A stretch of 64,000 nt of DNA from Candidatus Heimdallarchaeota archaeon LC_2 (GTDB taxonomy: Archaea; Asgardarchaeota; Heimdallarchaeia; Heimdallarchaeales; Kariarchaeaceae): contig MDVR01000013.1 of NCBI GenBank assembly GCA_001940725.1, positions 7,868-71,867 on the forward strand, in the 5' to 3' direction. The notes under the pieces were generated by a model. That model was not told where the DNA came from. It made no database searches and worked only from the letters and a program-made list of their open reading frames with translations. The position numbers and the translations under genes were made by a program. Positions 1 through 8,391 of this stretch are shown here, piece after piece (the stretch's first letter is position 1; each line of letters begins with the position of its first letter).

Positions 1-671
1 GTAAAATTCAGAATATTGAAAATCAATCTCGATTCGTAGGATTCAAGTTCGCCTTGTTCTATTGAATCAGCAATAATAGCTTTCAATTCATTCTCGGTGT
101 ATACTTGATGATGGGTCTCATCAGCCACAGGAATATTTATTAGACGCAAAATAGAATTTGAGCTCCACACAAAAAATTTCAAAAGAGGATCTGTTAATAC
201 CATGAACCAATGCAAAGGTTCTGCAAGAATTATTGCCGTCTTTTCTGCAAACTGTATTGAAATTGATTTTGGTGCCAATTCACCTATGGTTACATGAAGA
301 AAAGTGATAATTAAATACCCGGTAATAAATGCGGAACTATCAATTATTGGATGTTCAGTGTTGATATCAAGCGTAGTTAGTCGACCAAATGTCTCAATAA
401 TTATAAGTAGTAATGCTTTAAAGAATTCTTCACCTACAATTCCCAATGCGATTGAAGCTAATGTTATTCCTAACTGAGTTGATGAGAGTGATTTATCTAA
501 ATCATCAATTATTGATTTAACACGAACTGCACGTTTAGATCCTGCAGCAATTAGAGCATTAACTTGAGTTGGTCTCACTTTGACAAAAGCAAATTCAGAT
601 GCAACAAAAAATGCATTCAATAAGACAAGGAATATGATGAATAAGAATTGGTAGATAGAAATTTCAGACAT
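1..671 (-). CDS. CNNM/DUF21-domain membrane protein (partial, C-terminus outside window)
   Basis: The gene runs off the left edge; about 223 N-terminal residues are visible from the ATG at 669-671. The N-terminus (MSEISIYQFLFIIFLV) starts a membrane domain with several hydrophobic helices. The stretch NAFFVASEFAFVKVR followed by LGITLASIALGIVGEE is typical of the CNNM/CorC (DUF21) transmembrane domain, and the visible end (ENELKAIIADSIEQGELES) matches the linker that leads into the CBS-domain pair in this family. Family members act in Mg2+/cation export or homeostasis at the cell membrane. The CBS and CorC_HlyC domains would lie outside the window. Family call is good; transported ion is inferred. 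Confidence 0.85.
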   Translation of the reverse strand, partial: MSEISIYQFLFIIFLVLLNAFFVASEFAFVKVRPTQVNALIAAGSKRAVRVKSIIDDLDKSLSSTQLGITLASIALGIVGEEFFKALLLIIIETFGRLTTLDINTEHPIIDSSAFITGYLIITFLHVTIGELAPKSISIQFAEKTAIILAEPLHWFMVLTDPLLKFFVWSSNSILRLINIPVADETHHQVYTENELKAIIADSIEQGELESYESRLIFNILNF

Positions 672-946
672 TTTTTCTGAGGTTCATTCCTTTAAATTAA
701 TATTGGGTAATATTACTTTACCAATTTGATTTCATAAATTTAACTAAAAGAATCATAATTTAGGATGACAAATTAAGGAATATTAAGAAATATTAGCATT
801 CATAATCGTAACTAATTGTTTATGTTATGATTTGAATTTCTACAGATCGAATATTCAAAAGATGTTTTCTTGTATATGCAATTATAATAAAATTCATCGA
901 CCTATATTCAACTTTTAAAAGCGATTAGAACGTTGAGAATCGCGAT

Positions 947-2383
947 ATGACCCAAGAAGTAATCGTGAATAATAATAAATTAAAACTAGTTTTTCAGACC
1001 TTGAATACAAATTATGGTATGATTGGAATAATTATAGCGATGGAATTTGCCATGGTTCTATTTCTTGGAAGTTTCTCAGAACCAATGGTCAAAATATTTG
1101 GTAAACCATTGTTACCAATTGATTTAGATAATTATGAAATTTCAAGATCTGGTCGAATAATAATGTTATATCATGCTTTTGCAGTTCCATTTGTGGGGGC
1201 AGTTGCATTACTATTTTTAGAGATGTATGATATACGATACCCATTTAATTTACAAGCAAAATATTTAGTTTTTTCGGGCAGTTTGTTTTCAGGTATTGGT
1301 GGGATAGTTTTTGGTTATCTTATCCCTCATATGTTTATTCACACAGTTTTCCTTTTTGGATTAAGCTTGTCATTTTTTGGTGGTTTCATGTTAGTTTTAG
1401 GTTTATTCCCTTCAAAATCATATCAAACTCAAGATCTGAGTGAGGAAAATACCATATTTGGTTATAATTTTGAATATATGAATTTATTTTTAACTATGTT
1501 ATACTTCATTATATCCGCAGCAATAGGGGGTCTGGCCAGTTCTTTTTTAGGTGATGAACCTACCTTCCTTGCTGAGGATATTGTTAGAAACGAAACCCAT
1601 TCACTACTCGAACGAATGGTTATATCTCATCTTCATGTCATGGTTGCATTACTTATTACGGGTATATTCTTGATGATGGTTACGTATTCAGAAATAAAAG
1701 GAATTGGATATAGAATAATTATGATCTTGGCAATTCCTGGATCTCTCCTAATCAGTATTGGTGCTTGGTTAGTAATTGTCAAATTTGAACCAGCTCATAA
1801 GGTAATTAATGTCGGAGCTTTCATGTTGATTTTTGGAGGTTTTATACTATCATATCACGGCTTTAAGAAAATTCTAGCAGAAAGTAATGAAGATACTGTA
1901 GGAATAAAAAATAAATCCCGAGTTTTACTCAAAGATCCCGTGAAATTTACCTTGTACTTCGAATTGATTTGGGGTAATTTAGTAACTACAATCCCTGGAA
2001 TTTATGTTGGGATTAATTTAGACACGTTTCGGGATGTGAATGCAATAGGGGAACCATACCGACAGATTGAGCGTGATTTCAATGTTGCACACTGGCACAT
2101 TCTCTCCGCATTAGCTGGCCTTACAGTATGTCTACTCTTGTTAGAACATTATAAGATAAAAGGAAAATTTCGAGACTTAACGGGATGGTTCTTTCTTATT
2201 GGAAGTATCGTTGGTTTTGGGTTTGGTGCATTGTATATCACGCGAACCCCAGAAACCAGTTTAACAGATTTTTATTATATAATGATGAATATCGGAGTTA
2301 TGACTGTATTTTTGGGTGTAGGTGCATTTTGCGTTGCTTATTTCAAACATTTTGCAGAAAAAATTAAAGATCATAATAGTTAA
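947..2383 (+). CDS. polytopic membrane protein with paired histidines
   Basis: A 478-aa protein with roughly 12 hydrophobic helices. Histidines sit inside or next to helices: H76 (LYHAFAVPF), H128/H132, an H-x-H at 228-230 (ISHLHVMVA) and another at 382-384 (AHWHILSAL). Paired helix histidines are how haem-copper oxidase/NorB-type subunits bind haem, so a haem-binding redox membrane protein is possible. The canonical HPEVY and HH copper motifs are not seen, so I do not assign an oxidase. The gene stands alone, with no cytochrome or quinol partner adjacent. Start is the ATG at 947. Confidence 0.6.
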   Translation: MTQEVIVNNNKLKLVFQTLNTNYGMIGIIIAMEFAMVLFLGSFSEPMVKIFGKPLLPIDLDNYEISRSGRIIMLYHAFAVPFVGAVALLFLEMYDIRYPFNLQAKYLVFSGSLFSGIGGIVFGYLIPHMFIHTVFLFGLSLSFFGGFMLVLGLFPSKSYQTQDLSEENTIFGYNFEYMNLFLTMLYFIISAAIGGLASSFLGDEPTFLAEDIVRNETHSLLERMVISHLHVMVALLITGIFLMMVTYSEIKGIGYRIIMILAIPGSLLISIGAWLVIVKFEPAHKVINVGAFMLIFGGFILSYHGFKKILAESNEDTVGIKNKSRVLLKDPVKFTLYFELIWGNLVTTIPGIYVGINLDTFRDVNAIGEPYRQIERDFNVAHWHILSALAGLTVCLLLLEHYKIKGKFRDLTGWFFLIGSIVGFGFGALYITRTPETSLTDFYYIMMNIGVMTVFLGVGAFCVAYFKHFAEKIKDHNS

Positions 2384-2402
2384 TAACATTTTAATTTATA
2401 AT

Positions 2403-2879
2403 TTAATCCTTTGTTAAATATGTTATATTTTCACCAAAAGTGAACTTCTGATCTTTTTTATGCCATACAAAAGTGATCCTTCTTTTTTTCAACCAACCAC
2501 GTAACTTGTCATTCTTGGCCTGCCAATCTCTGTATCTATCATTAGAAATTATCCAAGCATCTGAATCGATGGCATGTTTTAATGCAAAATAATCATCATC
2601 CCGAGAAGCAGGAGTTACAATCACTGAGCCATCTTTTTGCAAACTTTCAATAATATCGAGATTATCTATTTCATGTTTTAGTTTGGCACTAACAAATATC
2701 TCTACGTGATCAATATCATATTCTTCACAAAGTTGTTTTATTAAAACACAAAATCTCTTTGCTTCAGCTACCTCTCCTTTCACATTCTGGTCTTTGGATA
2801 AATTAGGTCCATCAACAATAATTTTAGGGGAAGATTTACTATCGTGTTTCAATTTATCTCGACGAGAAAAAAACCTCAT
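2403..2879 (-). CDS. Zc3h12a/Regnase-like NYN-domain ribonuclease
   Basis: A 158-aa protein that is almost entirely one NYN (PIN-like) nuclease domain. IIVDGPNLSKD (about 20-30) supplies the first catalytic Asp (D23) with the following Asn. SRDDDYFALKHA (about 92-103) gives the middle acidic cluster, and WIISNDRYRDW (about 109-119) matches the SND-x-YRD motif of Zc3h12a/MCPIP1 ribonucleases. The CCCH zinc finger of the animal proteins is absent. Probable single-strand-specific metal-dependent endoribonuclease in RNA turnover. The basic N-terminus (MRFFSRRDKLKH) may help RNA binding. Its stop is 20 bp from that of the convergent membrane gene. Confidence 0.8.
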   Translation of the reverse strand: MRFFSRRDKLKHDSKSSPKIIVDGPNLSKDQNVKGEVAEAKRFCVLIKQLCEEYDIDHVEIFVSAKLKHEIDNLDIIESLQKDGSVIVTPASRDDDYFALKHAIDSDAWIISNDRYRDWQAKNDKLRGWLKKRRITFVWHKKDQKFTFGENITYLTKD

Positions 2880-2940
2880 GGATAATATAGTAAGGATGTT
2901 AGTTAATATAAAAATGAGGTAACATCTAGATTAGTAGGAT

Positions 2941-2968
2941 TTTCGCTACTTGCTAAGAAGTAACGAAA
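2941..2968. promoter_or_regulatory. inverted repeat in divergent intergenic region
   Basis: TTTCGCTACTT (2941-2951) can pair with AAGTAACGAAA (2958-2968) across a 6-nt loop; only one position is mismatched. It lies between the divergently transcribed NYN nuclease gene and the 630-aa gene, so it could be an operator or an RNA hairpin. Function is inferred from position only. Confidence 0.45.
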
Positions 2969-3051
2969 TACAGATGTACAAGTATCCAGGATAAGAATAT
3001 TTTCAGTTTGCTACTGATATTATGTCTCCCCAAGATTCAAATACTTTCAAT

Positions 3052-3069
3052 CCCTTGTAACAAGTAGGG
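3052..3069 (+). promoter_or_regulatory. hairpin overlapping the ribosome-binding region of the 630-aa gene
   Basis: CCCTTGT at 3052-3058 faces ACAAG-t-AGGG at 3060-3069 and ends 5 nt before the ATG at 3075. The AGGG arm is the only Shine-Dalgarno-like sequence for this gene, so folding would hide it. A translational switch or an operator is possible; unproven. Confidence 0.4.
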
Positions 3070-3074
3070 AAAAT

Positions 3075-4967
3075 ATGAGTTCTACTGAAGTTAATGCGAT
3101 CACAAGAGAAAATCAGACCCCAAGAGATAACGAAGAGATTGTTAGAGTAGTTACAATACTTCGAGATTTTTGCAATCTAGAACAATTACCTCTTTGTTGT
3201 GGTTTACCATCAGATAATGATCTTAACGTAAAATTGGATGATCTCCCAATTGAGTTCCAAGCTGAAGTAATGGAGATACTGGAATATGGATTTCAACCTT
3301 TTGCAATGAAGGATTGGATGACAATAGGTATTCTATCAGAAATAACTGGACTTGATCCCAATTCTCTGCGGGATGAGAAATTTAGGAAATCAAAGTTTGA
3401 TTTTAGGGAACCGAGTTCGTGGGGCGATATCCTAAAATTTAGTGGAAAATATTACACAGTATGGAAAGAAGGAAAATTTGCTCGACTTCATGAAATCTTC
3501 TTTTCTAAATTCCTCAATAAAGTTCTCACAGAAGCTGAAAATTATCTTCATCATTCATTTACGCGTAACCACCCTAAAATCAGGGATTACACCAGGGAGG
3601 TAATTGATTTTCTAGACAATAAATATGATCCAGAGGAAAACCATGGTCGGATTGTAGTTGATACTTCTGCCATAACTGAGATTTATGCTACAACTCAAAT
3701 TGCCAAGCTCCAAGCATTTTTGTTATATCTAACTCATAATCAGACTTTCGAAGAAGCGAGAGAACTTGTGAAAAATTCTACAACTTTGATTACTAAAAAG
3801 GGGGCATTAGGTAAGAGTTTTGATTATTTAATCACGATTGATCGTAATAAATTAGGGTGTCCAATCAATGAAAATGAACCAAGATTTCAAATTATCTATG
3901 GAGAGGTAAAAGGTGTTACCGAAATAGTTAGTAAAGCAAAAGGTTCACAAGGTACTTATCGTGAGATTATTGTAGGAAGCCAAAATCTAAATAGAATTAT
4001 GACCGGGGAAGATTTTCTCATAAAAATATCTGAAATTAGATACCATTTAAAGGATCGTTATAGTCAATTGAGCTGGGATTTTAATTCAATAATTAATCTT
4101 TACAAACAAATTTCAAATGACTATGCCTCAATGGTTCCAGTTGCTCAAATAACAAAAGGGAGATCTCGTTTTAAAGCGATGTTTAACAATCGAAATTCTA
4201 GTAGATCCCCATTTCATTTGTTTCAAATGCGACAAGGGAATATGCAGATTAAACGAGTTGAGTATATCGAATTAAATGAATTATATTCTGATCCATTAGA
4301 TATACCAAGAGTAAAGATTGTTCCGGACTATTCTAAACATATTAGAAATCAATTTGCTGTATATTTTGAGGGAAAAAATTTCGATAAGCAGATAGTAGAT
4401 CCTTATAGTGCAATAGATTCTGACAAAATAAAAAATATGATAAATCAAGGATTTGGAAAGTTTAGTCGTAGATTTCTTACGTACTTTGGAACAAGCCAAA
4501 ACGGCAAGCACACCTCGAAGAAATGTGGCTTTTCTGGTAGACTAGAGGGTGTGAAAGATGATTATTTAACAGTAGTCTACACAGTAGAATCTATATTAAA
4601 TTCTAAGAGCTCTGTCTCATATAGTTCATCTCACCTCAAAGGGAATACTCACAATAATCAATGGGGAAAGCTTGGAGTTAATTCTATGGTCGCAGGAAAA
4701 TATGCAGATCCTGAAATAGCAATTAAAAATGGAATAATTCAATTTTATCAACAGTTATATGATAAGGACACTACTAAAGCTACTAATTTTCGACGATCGA
4801 GAAGAACAAATTGGAAAAAATCTATTGGGATTCTGATAAAGAAGGGATTACTCGAAGAAGCACAGAGATATCAAAATTTTGCTAATACTGTACTATCTGA
4901 ATTTCATGCAAAGATTACCTCCCAAAATACTAAAATACAAAGATTCAGACCAATTAACGATAGATAA
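3075..4967 (+). CDS. unrecognised 630-aa protein
   Basis: I do not recognise this family. It is soluble, without signal peptide or membrane helices. A region near 195-200 reads RIVVDTSAIT, followed by a mixed alpha/beta stretch; the C-terminal 60 residues are very basic (RRSRRTNWKKSIGILIKKG), suggesting nucleic-acid contact. A single TSKKCGFSG segment near 480 recalls a zinc-finger start, but the partner cysteines are missing. It lies just upstream of the tRNA-Pro repeat cluster, so it could belong to a mobile element, but no integrase or transposase motif is visible. The start ATG follows an AGGG-containing hairpin. Confidence 0.7.
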   Translation: MSSTEVNAITRENQTPRDNEEIVRVVTILRDFCNLEQLPLCCGLPSDNDLNVKLDDLPIEFQAEVMEILEYGFQPFAMKDWMTIGILSEITGLDPNSLRDEKFRKSKFDFREPSSWGDILKFSGKYYTVWKEGKFARLHEIFFSKFLNKVLTEAENYLHHSFTRNHPKIRDYTREVIDFLDNKYDPEENHGRIVVDTSAITEIYATTQIAKLQAFLLYLTHNQTFEEARELVKNSTTLITKKGALGKSFDYLITIDRNKLGCPINENEPRFQIIYGEVKGVTEIVSKAKGSQGTYREIIVGSQNLNRIMTGEDFLIKISEIRYHLKDRYSQLSWDFNSIINLYKQISNDYASMVPVAQITKGRSRFKAMFNNRNSSRSPFHLFQMRQGNMQIKRVEYIELNELYSDPLDIPRVKIVPDYSKHIRNQFAVYFEGKNFDKQIVDPYSAIDSDKIKNMINQGFGKFSRRFLTYFGTSQNGKHTSKKCGFSGRLEGVKDDYLTVVYTVESILNSKSSVSYSSSHLKGNTHNNQWGKLGVNSMVAGKYADPEIAIKNGIIQFYQQLYDKDTTKATNFRRSRRTNWKKSIGILIKKGLLEEAQRYQNFANTVLSEFHAKITSQNTKIQRFRPINDR

Positions 4968-5159
4968 TAGATTGAAGCACTGATTTTTTTTCTCTATAAA
5001 GTAAGATATAGAATGCACACTCTTTTTATGTAAAATCGAAGTGTAACATCATTAAATTAAAATTAAATTAAATTCAACAAAGATTATAGATGCGGTTTCC
5101 ATACCCATCTAATATCTATGTTTGTCCGAAATTGGAATTTCATAGAAAACGTCTGAAAT

Positions 5160-5233
5160 GGACTCGTAGTGTAGTTTGGAAACATGCGTGCTTGGGGTGT
5201 ACGTGATCGAGGGTTCAAATCCCCCCGAGTCCA
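5160..5233 (+). tRNA. tRNA-Pro (GGG anticodon)
   Basis: Full cloverleaf, 74 nt without encoded CCA. Acceptor GGACTCG (5160-5166) pairs with CGAGTCC (5226-5232), discriminator A5233. D stem is 5169-5172/5182-5185. Anticodon stem is CGTGC/GTACG with loop TTGGGGT, anticodon GGG at 5194-5196 with G37 as usual for tRNA-Pro. T loop TTCAAAT is at 5214-5220. The T stem has one A-C mismatch (5210/5224). A T-run follows. This is the only copy here with a 5' half. Confidence 0.85.
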
Positions 5234-5336
5234 TTTTTCAGTTTTATAATGTATTATTTTGACCTATAATCTGTCGAATTAGTAATCTCAGGAATCCATT
5301 TCAAATGAAATCCCATGAACTTAGGCATGTGGAAAT

Positions 5337-5384
5337 GCGTGCTTGGGGTGTACGTAATCGGGGGTTCAAATCCCTCCGATCTCA
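5337..5384 (+). repeat. tRNA-Pro 3'-half copy 2
   Basis: Repeats the tRNA-Pro sequence from nucleotide 26 to the discriminator: anticodon arm CGTGC-TTGGGGT-GTACG (5338-5354), T arm GGGGG-TTCAAAT-CCCTC, then CGATCTC-A. The upstream 30 nt pair poorly with this 3' strand and give no proper D stem, so it is at best a decayed tRNA. It lies 103 bp downstream of the complete gene in the same orientation. Confidence 0.75.
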
Positions 5385-5401
5385 TTCTTTTTTCTTTTTT
5401 T

Positions 5402-6040
5402 CTAATTATTTTGAGACTGTTTTGTGTAATCAACATCGAGTCCAAATTTATTTATTATTAGAGTATTTACTCGATGTTTTAAAGTTGGGTAGATATATGC
5501 AACACCAGTTTGACCTTTGTACTTCTCGATTCTAACAAGAAATTCTTCATAATCGGTATACCAATGTCTAATGAATGAACAAATTGCATTATCAGTTAAT
5601 TCTCCATTGAAATCAATATAACGATAAGAATAATATGTATTTGCTTCTTGCAATACCGACTCAGTTAATTCATCTAGATAAAGCTCTGGTGCCCATTCAC
5701 TTATCTCCTGTCGTAATTTTTCTCGCCTTTTTTTATGAGCTTGTTTTTGAATTTTACTGAGCTTCTGCCTTCTTAACATCACTTTTTCAACCAAATCAGA
5801 ATTCTTAGCGATCCAGTTTTCTAATCTTTCAATTAGATAGAGCTTCATAGGTGCTACAGATTTATAATGGGGATTTGGTCTTATTAAATCAGGTTCACCA
5901 ATCTCTTTAAACATTTTATCAGTCAAGAAATATTGAGATTTAGCTCTTGAGAAAGTCATATACAAACTCTTTTTGGTCTTCTTTTCTCGTTCTTCGCCTT
6001 TATTTTCAATTACCTCATCTGGTTCTTTCACAATTATCAT
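5402..6040 (-). CDS. XPA C-terminal-domain-like protein with DUF2293-like C-terminus
   Basis: A 212-aa protein. Residues about 28-113 match the pattern of the XPA/Rad14 DNA-binding domain: SRAKSQYFLTD (31-41), then EPDLIRPNPHY (49-59), then MKLYL (65-69), then a long basic helix (RRQKLSKIQKQAHKKRREK). Human XPA has the same order: KTEAKNEYLL, KKNPHH, GDMKLYL, basic helix. The zinc finger of XPA is absent. The C-terminal part (ICSFIRHWYTDYEEFL, about 155-170) recalls DUF2293, which is found with XPA-like domains in some eukaryotic proteins. This suggests a DNA-binding or repair role. The gene is framed by two tRNA-Pro 3'-half repeats. Assignment is from motif memory, not a search. Confidence 0.65.
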   Translation of the reverse strand: MIIVKEPDEVIENKGEEREKKTKKSLYMTFSRAKSQYFLTDKMFKEIGEPDLIRPNPHYKSVAPMKLYLIERLENWIAKNSDLVEKVMLRRQKLSKIQKQAHKKRREKLRQEISEWAPELYLDELTESVLQEANTYYSYRYIDFNGELTDNAICSFIRHWYTDYEEFLVRIEKYKGQTGVAYIYPTLKHRVNTLIINKFGLDVDYTKQSQNN

Positions 6041-6120
6041 TCATAATATATGATAAAAATTATTTAAAGTAAAATCTGAAATGCTGCTTTAAGATTGATC
6101 GAAAAATGCTTTTATATTAA

Positions 6121-6167
6121 CGTGCTTGGGTTGTACGTGAAAGGGGGTTCAAATCCCCCCGAGTCCA
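6121..6167 (+). repeat. tRNA-Pro 3'-half copy 3
   Basis: Anticodon arm CGTGC-TTGGGTT-GTACG (6121-6137), T arm GGGGG-TTCAAAT-CCCCC (perfectly paired, unlike the full tRNA) and acceptor 3' strand CGAGTCC-A. Similarity continues into the ATTTTTCA downstream flank. No 5' half is present: the preceding 60 nt show no GGACTCG or D arm. Confidence 0.85.
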
Positions 6168-6249
6168 TTTTTCATTTTTATTTTGAATTCTCAAATCCGT
6201 AGTTGATGAAATCAGACATTTCAGGTATGCAATTTAAGTTTAAAAATCA

Positions 6250-7437
6250 TTAATTATATCTATCTGTATATTCTTTTAACTTTACAGCTTGATTTAATAA
6301 ATCAATTGAGAGATTTGAAATTTGTGCCATGCTTGTGGTAACATGTTCCATGGTTGCTGCGACTTCTTCTGAAGATGCACTGGTTTCCTCGGAAAATGCT
6401 GCAACATTTTCAATATTTGTTTTGATTCCACCAAACTCATTCATTAACTCCATCAGATTTTCTGAAGTTATTTCTTCTATTTCTTTTGCAGCTAGTGAGG
6501 TCTCATCAGATAACTTTCTAACATTTTCAGCCACTACTGAGAAACCTCTTCCATAATCACCTGCACGAGACGCTTCAATACCTGCATTTAAGGCTAAAAT
6601 GTTTGTTTGTAACACAATCTGACTGATTGTTGCAGAATTTCCTTGAATTCTTTTTAGAACCTTTTCCAAAGTATCACTTGTAAAATTTAATTTATCTACC
6701 ACAAGTGATATCATCGCCGACTGTGATGATGCCCCCTGAGCCATGGATTGTGACGTTTGTGCTACTTCTTCGGTAGAAGCATTGATCTCCTCGCTACTGC
6801 CAGATAATTCTTCTGAGGTAGAATTCATGATGTTACTGATAGTAATAATTTGTTGTAGATTTAGATCCACTGTGGATACTATTTCGTTTAGAAAACCTGC
6901 AATTTTCCCATAAGTATTATCAGCTAATACCATTGGGCTTGTTATTCTGCTTTTGATATCTCCATGTAAGTATGCTTTAGTAACTCTGTCAAACTCTTCC
7001 ACATAAGGATCACTTATATTATACAGCTCCCCAAAAACAACGATTATGTAAAGCAACATAATCGGAACAGTCCACAGTCTCAGTTCATTTTGAATACTGT
7101 TGGTATTAATGTTCATGGTTTCATAAGTTCCAGTCACTGTACCCATTCGTGATGAAAAAAGAAGGAGTCCCATACAAAGAGGGATTAGATGTGCAGTTAA
7201 CTTTGTTCTGTAATCATTGGTTCCTAATTTGGATCTTGTGTAAAATAGAACTAGAGCAATTGAACTTGGTAATACCATCAATTGAAACAACATATCTGAT
7301 CTGGTTAGTGGATTTAATTCGTGAAAAATGTTATTTGCCCAAAATTGAAATGAAATTGTATAGAAGAAAAGAATAATTTCAATTATAGTTAAATCAAACA
7401 ACCTGTACGATTTTAAATTGCTTAGAGACACGAACAT
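6250..7437 (-). CDS. methyl-accepting chemotaxis protein (membrane chemoreceptor)
   Basis: A 395-aa receptor. The N-terminal 140 residues form about five hydrophobic helices with only short loops, so there is no periplasmic-style Cache or 4HB sensor. Residues about 150-190 form a HAMP-like linker, and about 200-390 the coiled-coil signalling domain with the hairpin tip [20 protein letters not shown] (280-299), near the QTN/ALNAAIEAARAGE consensus. Glu/Gln-rich stretches such as [16 protein letters not shown] are likely methylation sites. It would pass a membrane signal to CheA/CheW, which are not encoded here. The gene sits alone between two tRNA-Pro 3'-half repeats, an unusual location for a chemoreceptor. 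Confidence 0.9.
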   Translation of the reverse strand: MFVSLSNLKSYRLFDLTIIEIILFFYTISFQFWANNIFHELNPLTRSDMLFQLMVLPSSIALVLFYTRSKLGTNDYRTKLTAHLIPLCMGLLLFSSRMGTVTGTYETMNINTNSIQNELRLWTVPIMLLYIIVVFGELYNISDPYVEEFDRVTKAYLHGDIKSRITSPMVLADNTYGKIAGFLNEIVSTVDLNLQQIITISNIMNSTSEELSGSSEEINASTEEVAQTSQSMAQGASSQSAMISLVVDKLNFTSDTLEKVLKRIQGNSATISQIVLQTNILALNAGIEASRAGDYGRGFSVVAENVRKLSDETSLAAKEIEEITSENLMELMNEFGGIKTNIENVAAFSEETSASSEEVAATMEHVTTSMAQISNLSIDLLNQAVKLKEYTDRYN

Positions 7438-7602
7438 ATTATTATGGAGTAATCATTCTTAATGCTTTATATATGGTCGGTCAAACATTGTAATTGGAGA
7501 CTACAAAGAATGCAATAAATTGTATACTTTTTTAATGATTATGATTTTCAAAATTGGAAAAACATAATTAGATTAATTTTTAATTCTAAGTTGAAAATAA
7601 TG

Positions 7603-7650
7603 CGTGCATGGGTTGTACGTAATCGGGGGTTCAAATCCCCCCCGAGTCCA
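7603..7650 (+). repeat. tRNA-Pro 3'-half copy 4
   Basis: Anticodon arm CGTGC-ATGGGTT-GTACG (7603-7619), GGGGG-TTCAAAT-CCCCC T arm, one extra C, then CGAGTCCA. The downstream flank ATTTTTCAGTTTT matches that of the complete tRNA (5233 onward). The 5' half is missing. Confidence 0.85.
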
Positions 7651-7748
7651 TTTTTCAGTTTTTTAAGTGAAAATTAATCTTCTATCAGATATTATCTTAT
7701 CACAAAAACAATGTTAATAATCTTTAATCTTCAAATCACAACTTGAGG

Positions 7749-8189
7749 ATGAAAAGGAATTATTACGAGGTACTCGAAATATCTAAATCAGCATCTCAAG
7801 CTGATATAAAGAAAGCTTTTCGTCGTCTTGCTAAAAAATATCATCCTGATTCTGCAGTTAATCTTACTCAAGAAGATGCGGAAGAGGCATTCAAAGAAAT
7901 TAATGAAGCTTATTCGATACTATCTGATTCCAGGAAGAGAAGAGCTTTTGATCACGGTGGCTTTAGAGGAAATTACAGCAACTTCCATTCAGGCTTTACA
8001 ACAAATTCAGCAAGTTCAAAACGAGATCTGATACGTAATAAACTTGCAGAAAATCAATCATTTTCACTTAATCAATTTGCATTTGAACTGCGGGTGGAAG
8101 TAAGTAACCTGACCAAATTATTAATGATTATGATCAAAAAGGGATTTGTAAAAGGGATGATACGCCAAGGACAATTCATTCATAATTAA
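7749..8189 (+). CDS. J-domain (DnaJ-like) protein with small C-terminal domain
   Basis: A 146-aa protein from the ATG at 7749; an in-frame TTG at 7743 would add two residues but is less likely. Residues 3-65 are a J domain: [23 protein letters not shown] at 32-34, then [25 protein letters not shown]. The G/F region is short and there is no zinc-finger or substrate-binding domain, so this is a class III J protein that would stimulate an Hsp70. The last 55 residues ([20 protein letters not shown], then [13 protein letters not shown]) look like a winged-helix-like fold. No dnaK or grpE is nearby. Confidence 0.85.
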   Translation: MKRNYYEVLEISKSASQADIKKAFRRLAKKYHPDSAVNLTQEDAEEAFKEINEAYSILSDSRKRRAFDHGGFRGNYSNFHSGFTTNSASSKRDLIRNKLAENQSFSLNQFAFELRVEVSNLTKLLMIMIKKGFVKGMIRQGQFIHN

Positions 8190-8197
8190 TTGGTTTC

Positions 8198-8380
8198 ATT
8201 GATCTGTTGTTAACCTCAGTTTCAACAAAGTTTTCGTCCCTCAAATCACAAACTAATTACAAAATGTGAATCACAACCCCTATTGTTTAAACGATTTGTG
8301 GAACCAAAGGACAATAAATTGAACTTTGTTATTTGAGGTTCAAAAAGTATGCCAAAAGTGAGGGATGGCGCAGATCGATC
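8198..8380. repeat. left arm of 183-bp inverted repeat pair
   Basis: The outer part 8198-8254 matches the reverse complement of 9613-9669 with 7 mismatches in 57. The inner part 8323-8380 matches the reverse complement of 9488-9545 with 9 mismatches in 58. The 68-nt centre between them is not conserved. The arm is itself an inverted repeat: CCTCAAATCACAAA near 8242 faces TTTGTTATTTGAGG near 8327. It ends 12 bp before the stop codon of the enclosed gene. Confidence 0.8.
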
Positions 8381-8391
8381 CAGTAAGTGTC

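Noticed and set aside
3040..3070. CTTTCAATCCCTTGT looks like the start of a CRISPR repeat
   Set aside because: It occurs once, with no spaced copies in the window; it is part of a hairpin in a gene leader.
5337..7650. Tail copies of tRNA-Pro as three more functional tRNA genes
   Set aside because: They lack acceptor 5' strand and D arm, and copies 3 and 4 have T rather than G after the anticodon.
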